Assembly: GCA_940671915.1 (NCBI GenBank)
Contig: CALNVZ010000174.1
Location: forward strand, 17,964,338-18,028,337
Length of the DNA: 64,000 bases
Direction: 5' to 3'
Origin: Paracentrotus lividus
Lineage: Eukaryota > Echinodermata > Echinoidea > Camarodonta > Echinidae
This document shows positions 59,017 to 64,000 of the stretch, piece by piece; the stretch's first letter is position 1, and each line of letters starts with the position of its first letter. The position numbers and the translations under genes were made by a program. Under the pieces are notes generated by a model that saw only the letters and a program-made list of their open reading frames with translations, was not told the origin of the DNA and did no database searches.

Positions 59017-62000
59017 CTGGCCAAAAGAGAGAAGAAACAAACAGATATTAAGATAATTATCACAGTAAAAAAATTTCACCAAATCATCAAATCCCTCAAG
59101 GTTTAGGACAAAAGAAGTGTTGAGATAATCCATGTGCATCATCAAGTGGAGATTACATAATATCTAAAGTTTCATCACTGATGGTAAATCTTAAATTATA
59201 ATTTAGTAATCTTTATATAAGTATATGTGCCAGAGTCAGTTTGTCCTTCAGTCAATAGAAGCCTTGGAGATTAGTAATCACAATTATCGATCTCAATCTC
59301 TCAGAGTTCCCAAATTACAGAATTATTCCATTATTGTTCTAGAAGCAAATTGTTGAAAAGAGGAAAGCAAATCAATTATACAAATACAAATTACGTGAAG
59401 ACATGATGGACGGTGCAGCTACAAAGTAGTTCCTTTAGGTCCAGCTTAAGCGACAGGGTTATTGTGCAGTCATCTTTGCCTATAATTTAATGTTTAATTT
59501 CTTGTTGTTTAGAACTTGCAAAACACTTCATCAAAATGATCGACATATGAGTGTTTGCAGTCGTACAAACACCTACTCTGAATATTTATACGGTCGTTTA
59601 TAAACGGTAATTGGCAGATGGTGAATTAATTTAGTGTCATAGAATTTCACCATTCCTCCAGACAATGGAATATAACCAACAAACCAAAAGCAAGAGAGTG
59701 TGACGATTAGTCACAAAAAGATAAATATGGACCTTGCGAGAGTAATTGAGATTGCCAGCTCACAAATTAGCGCAATTTTTTAGTATGTTCCAAAAAACTT
59801 CTGCCAACATTTACAACACAACAATGAGGGAACCTTGTTCCAGGCTGGCTGATGTAAATCAATGAAATATTAAAGACTTACAGCTTAACAAAAGTAGACA
59901 CCAATATTACATGTGCGGAGTAGTGCAGTAAATAAGTCCTATATTTCCGAGGCTTAAATGAAAACGGAATGTAGGTAACCCAAGATGTGGACAGCTCTCT
60001 ATATATGTTTCATTTACAGGACTGAGGTCTAAAATGTTATTAGTGTGCTATTTAACTTTATTCTTGATTAAATGTACTTGTATACTCATAGGACATTTTA
60101 AATCTAACGTAATAAAATGTAATTGGGGCTATGTAATATGTCAAGTGATACACAGGCATCAATAGGCATGCGTAATAGGGACAACCACTTGTCCACAAGC
60201 TAACATTAAAATCATGCAAATAGGATTCCAAATATTGTAGTTCATTATTTTTATAACAGGGTAAGTAAACCCTCCTATTGAGATGACAAGTCCATCCGAT
60301 TTTACAAGTTATCAAAACGTTGAATGTACCTCAAACAAATGAAAGTTAACCTTACCCTAACTACACCCCTTACTTCCCAAAGACAAATCATTTGAAAAGC
60401 GGAATACAGAGCGCAATAATATCTTTGTTGGTCCATAAACACATTGTAGCTAAAAATATATATTAAAAAAAACGTTCCCAGAATGTAAATAGAAAACTAC
60501 AATTACTTATGTTTCAAGACCACCACCCCATCAGTTCTAAAATGTTAAAAAACATTACAATATATACACACTACACACACACACGCACGCACTTCTACAC
60601 CCTCCCGCCCACACCAAAAGCTTATCTGCTTTCCATGATACCTAGGGCTTAAAAAACTGGTCAGATGTCGTACATAACCTATCATTAATAATAAACAAGA
60701 CAACTGTAGACAACATACATCCATACATTTGCCTCACATAAACTAAAACATTAAATATCAATTTGATTAGTGCAAATGCAATATAAACTGAACGGATCCA
60801 CGGGGCAAGCCTTCACAATCAAGCCGTGTTCTACTAAAAAACACGCAATATTAGTGTCCATTGCTTTAATTTTTATTTTTTTAATCAAGAAAATATGACC
60901 AAGCACAGGTGCCAGTCCAGGGTATTTAGTCCTTGTTCTTGTCACCGTCTATGGACAAATGCGAACGTAAAATACGGCTGCAGCCATCATATGTATCCAT
61001 TTGGCATGACTCTGATATATCACGCAAGAATCTTAATATTTTGGAATGTATTTGGGCACAACGTTTTACAACTTTCCACTGGAGTTCTATTATTTCCCTG
61101 ATGCATGTAACATCATCTTCAGAAAGTTATATATTAGCCGCATAACTTCTTTGGCACTCAACATATTTCCAGGAAGAATGCCCTATGAAGTTTTTAGAAT
61201 TATTAATAAAATCATGGATAATAAACAATTATACTAACCGTCTTCGCCCCATTAATTCTGGTAAACGACCAACTTAAAAGTTGACCCATTATTGATATTC
61301 TATCCAGAAAGCCGAATCACAGTACACCAAACCAGAAGAAATCAAACAATTCCATGCCAAGTGAATCTATAGTCTCTTATATCGGTTACATTTTAGTCAC
61401 AATCACGGACACATTAGAGAAAAAGGACGATGTCTACTCTCAGATTTCGATGCCCACTGATTCTTCCATAACATTTGCATAAAAAGCCCTAAAAACCATG
61501 CCAATAATTGCACAAAATATATTTTCCAGAATTCCAGAATACAACCAAATGCAGCTATCATTGTCAACTCCAGCAACCCTTTTGAACCAACCCATTATAT
61601 ACACTCATTAAAACTTCACAATCTTGATGAAAGTCTGCCTTGATTTATATTTGATTATTTGGCCTTGCGACACTTTCCAAAATTATCACAGTAACTTCAC
61701 AGTACTGGCCTAAAAAAAAAAACATAACGTATAGAATGCAGCCAATCAGTTGATATTTTGGCATTTAGCAAAGGAGTGGAATGTGAAGTACTCTTCAGAA
61801 ATTGCTGTTAACTTTCATAATAGATATTCATTCAAGAGTAGGTGACTTCATTCATCCTCTTGCTTTGAAAAAAGGGCTGTATGGACAACCATGGACTACC
61901 AACAGTTCAAAAAAGTCAACTATTTATTTCCTAAACGAAGTTGAATTTAATAAACACTCAGCTCAAGGATAGCAATCATAATTAGATGCTTTCTGTGATT

Positions 62001-62633
62001 AACACAAGAGGTAGAGGACGCCATTCTTACGTTTTGACAAAGTGCGATGACCCACTAATAAAAGAAAATAATCCTACAGTTAATTCCCTAGTTAATTCCA
62101 ATTGTAAACCCCAACTTTTCATGCGTTGATGTAAACCATTGGAAATAAAATTATGGAATTGTGGCAGTTATAATCCTTCTTTTATTACATTACTCCCATT
62201 TCCCTTTCTTGTCAACTTCCCATTCTTCAACGCGTCATTGCGCAGCCATCTGTTCCGCTAATAACGAGGCAAGTGGACAAAAGCGCATACTGTACTGCAG
62301 CTTAACTCCGACGCGGACATCTGTTTTATTGCTATTCTAAAGTTTGCATATCGAGTTCCTAAAAATACCCTAAACCTCTGTAGCGTATTGCCTCGTCAAT
62401 TCAATACCCCAGTGCTTTTCCCTGCGTTTTAACTCCCTAGAAATTTTGGCAGAAGTGATAGTTTTACGTAATATGTGGCCATTATACGGATTGAGGATTT
62501 TTTTTAATATTAAGAACATATTATTTCCGCCGGATGTGTCAAAATTTTACTTTTAGTTATTTCATAGAATAAGTAACTTGCCTTGTTTTTGAAACGATAA
62601 CCTTCTTATATTTCCGTTATCTCCTTGTGTTTT
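59017..62633. other. Unassigned sequence
   Basis: AT-rich and apparently single-copy. A (CA)-rich stretch lies at 60,568-60,605. It could be intron of the gene ending at 58,934. I see no other supportable feature. Confidence 0.35.
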
Positions 62634-62809
62634 ATAAGAGCCCATTCGATCGTCCAATTATCATCAAATATCCACTTGCAAAGCTCCGATTCGATCCAAC
62701 AAAAAGTTATTCCAAGGAATATTTCAATATCCAAAAAACATGATTTTGACGGAAGAGTGTTGTTAAGGAGTATTGACGCGGCCTTCCAGGGCGTCCTGGT
62801 ATCATACTG
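62634..62809 (+). CDS. Weak plus-strand exon candidate
   Basis: A strong donor (TACTG/GTAAGT) begins at 62,810 and an acceptor-like TTTTATAAG lies at about 62,626-62,638. Reading gives SPFDRPIIIKYPLAKLRFDP and KSYSKEYFNIQ, then an A6 run where the frame must shift to read DFDGRVLLRSIDAAFQGVLV. The shift may be a pseudogene lesion, an indel error, or a sign that this is chance. No family recognised. Confidence 0.2.
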
Positions 62810-64000
62810 GTAAGTAGCTTGCTCTTCCCTCCACGCTATCCACACCCGAATTTAGTGTATACATACAAGGGCGTTTTTTCATGCGGACTGAGTGAGCTAC
62901 AGCCTGAACGCTCGCTCAATAAAGGACTATTCTCTTTTCTTTGTGGCTACTGCGTCCATAGTAATAATGTGGCTCCAAAGCCACTAAAAGAGACCAAATG
63001 AAATCTAGTTGAACTTATTCAGTGTGGAAGGTGCAACATGATTCTCTACTCCCCCCCCCCTCATTCACTCCCGTATTTTTTCTTTATTACAACGCCAAAT
63101 AGGCATGCTTCGGCCATTCCAGTGTTTTGTGGTCAAGAAAAGAGCCCAGTTTATCTCCGATTTTTTATTCTTTTCAGTTCTTTTTGGCACTTTTTCACGA
63201 AACGGTTGCTTATTCATTGAAAGAAGTTGTTGGTTTTGGATAACTGCCAAAGGTGAAATGCACTGCTGAATACAAAACAACAGTTAGTATCTGTTGTCAC
63301 AAAAAAAGAAAAAAAAAGATAGAGTTTTTTGCGTGAAAGTTTATCTTTATTTAGCACTTTTAAATCTTGGTGAATTGTAGGCCTATAGTTGGACCCACAC
63401 ATTTTACGAAGAAAGAAAGGTAATTCATGGTAACACTTAATTCTATCATCTTTTCCAATGATATGATTATTTTTTTTCATCACTAAAGACATTAATATTG
63501 TGTCTCCCATTTTGAAGTTTTAATATTCTGTTCCCACGATTCGTTTTGCGGAAAATAACTGTTGTTCTTTTCGTTTCGTTGACGGTAACATGCCAACTCG
63601 AAATCTGAACAAAACTTTTTTGTTGGGGTTTACCAACCCCCTTCTTTGGGCCTCTTCCAAATATTGTATCCCTGTTTAGCTGTAAGCACCGGTTGTTTTG
63701 AGTTTGATATGCTTGGCATTGAAAAGTGACCTCTAAATCGTTATGGAACCGGACTCCTAACCATTTTCAGCGATCTGACATTCAACATGTAACTTTTTAC
63801 TACGCGTTGGGTAAGGGGAGCCTCTTTTCTTCACAAAGCCTACGATATCTTGAATGCAAATTCATTTATTTTTTTTCCCATAAAAGACCAAACTTTTTAG
63901 GCCTACAAAATGGCTATTACATAGGCTTCATAAAGGAAAAAATGTATTATCGTCTATCTATTTAGCAGTCGATCAACTGTAAAAAAATAAGAATACGCAT
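62810..64000. other. Unassigned sequence
   Basis: A C-run lies near 63,051-63,060. Short open frames occur on both strands without motifs. No supportable gene. Confidence 0.35.

Overview
This is a eukaryotic, animal-type window: AT-rich DNA with split genes, SINE, LINE and Penelope-like remnants, many terminal-inverted-repeat (TIR) MITEs, simple repeats and no operons. The repeat style (AGGCCTA-rich DNA, tRNA-derived SINEs with ATT tails, foldback elements built from short palindromic repeats like the sea-urchin TU elements, and an AAGGGAAGTTCAC MITE) points to an echinoderm, most likely a sea urchin. That assignment rests on pattern recognition, not on a search.

Genes. The one recognisable gene lies on the minus strand at 0.5-7.3 kb and encodes a RhoGAP-domain protein. 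Exons at 7,270-7,315, 6,664-6,731 and 5,263-5,807 join in phase and carry the arginine-finger motif GIFRVSG and the LPEPL motif. The 5,263-5,807 exon has an in-frame TAA, later stops and a frame change, so the copy is probably a pseudogene or contains sequence errors. Candidate downstream exons lie at 2,903-3,085 and 528-722. Two orphan exon candidates sit at 58,934-59,016 (minus) and about 62,634-62,809 (plus). A CpG-rich, promoter-like block lies at 9.2-9.7 kb.

Layout. 0-12.9 kb: RhoGAP gene, one SINE, MITEs and a LINE 3' end. 12.9-16.4 kb: foldback element of GAGTC-rich tandem repeats. 16.9-20.9 kb: TIR element, TA microsatellites, a Penelope-like remnant with a hammerhead-like motif, and a TIR element with a perfect 38-bp palindrome. 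20.9-39.9 kb: largely an assembly artefact (below). 39.9-52.1 kb: GCGCTTCGCGC satellite interrupted by a transposon, CACACTGTG foldback elements, a 1.52-kb tandem duplication carrying a GAGACGTCTC hairpin MITE, and another MITE. 52.9-56.3 kb: dense MITE, SINE and Penelope-like cluster around TA microsatellites. 57-64 kb: mostly unannotatable single-copy-looking DNA.

Key observation. Between the two 25-N gaps (20,912-20,936 and 39,846-39,870), 20,937-33,663 and 34,228-39,845 are indel-rich second copies of the right and left flanking contigs. Only about 33,664-34,227 is new, and it fits base-for-base between the contig ends. The real order is most likely 1-20,911, then 33,664-34,227, then 39,871-64,000, so about 18.3 kb of the window is redundant gap-fill and the apparent 18-kb duplication is false.

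I found no complete intact protein-coding gene and no CRISPR, rRNA or prokaryotic feature.
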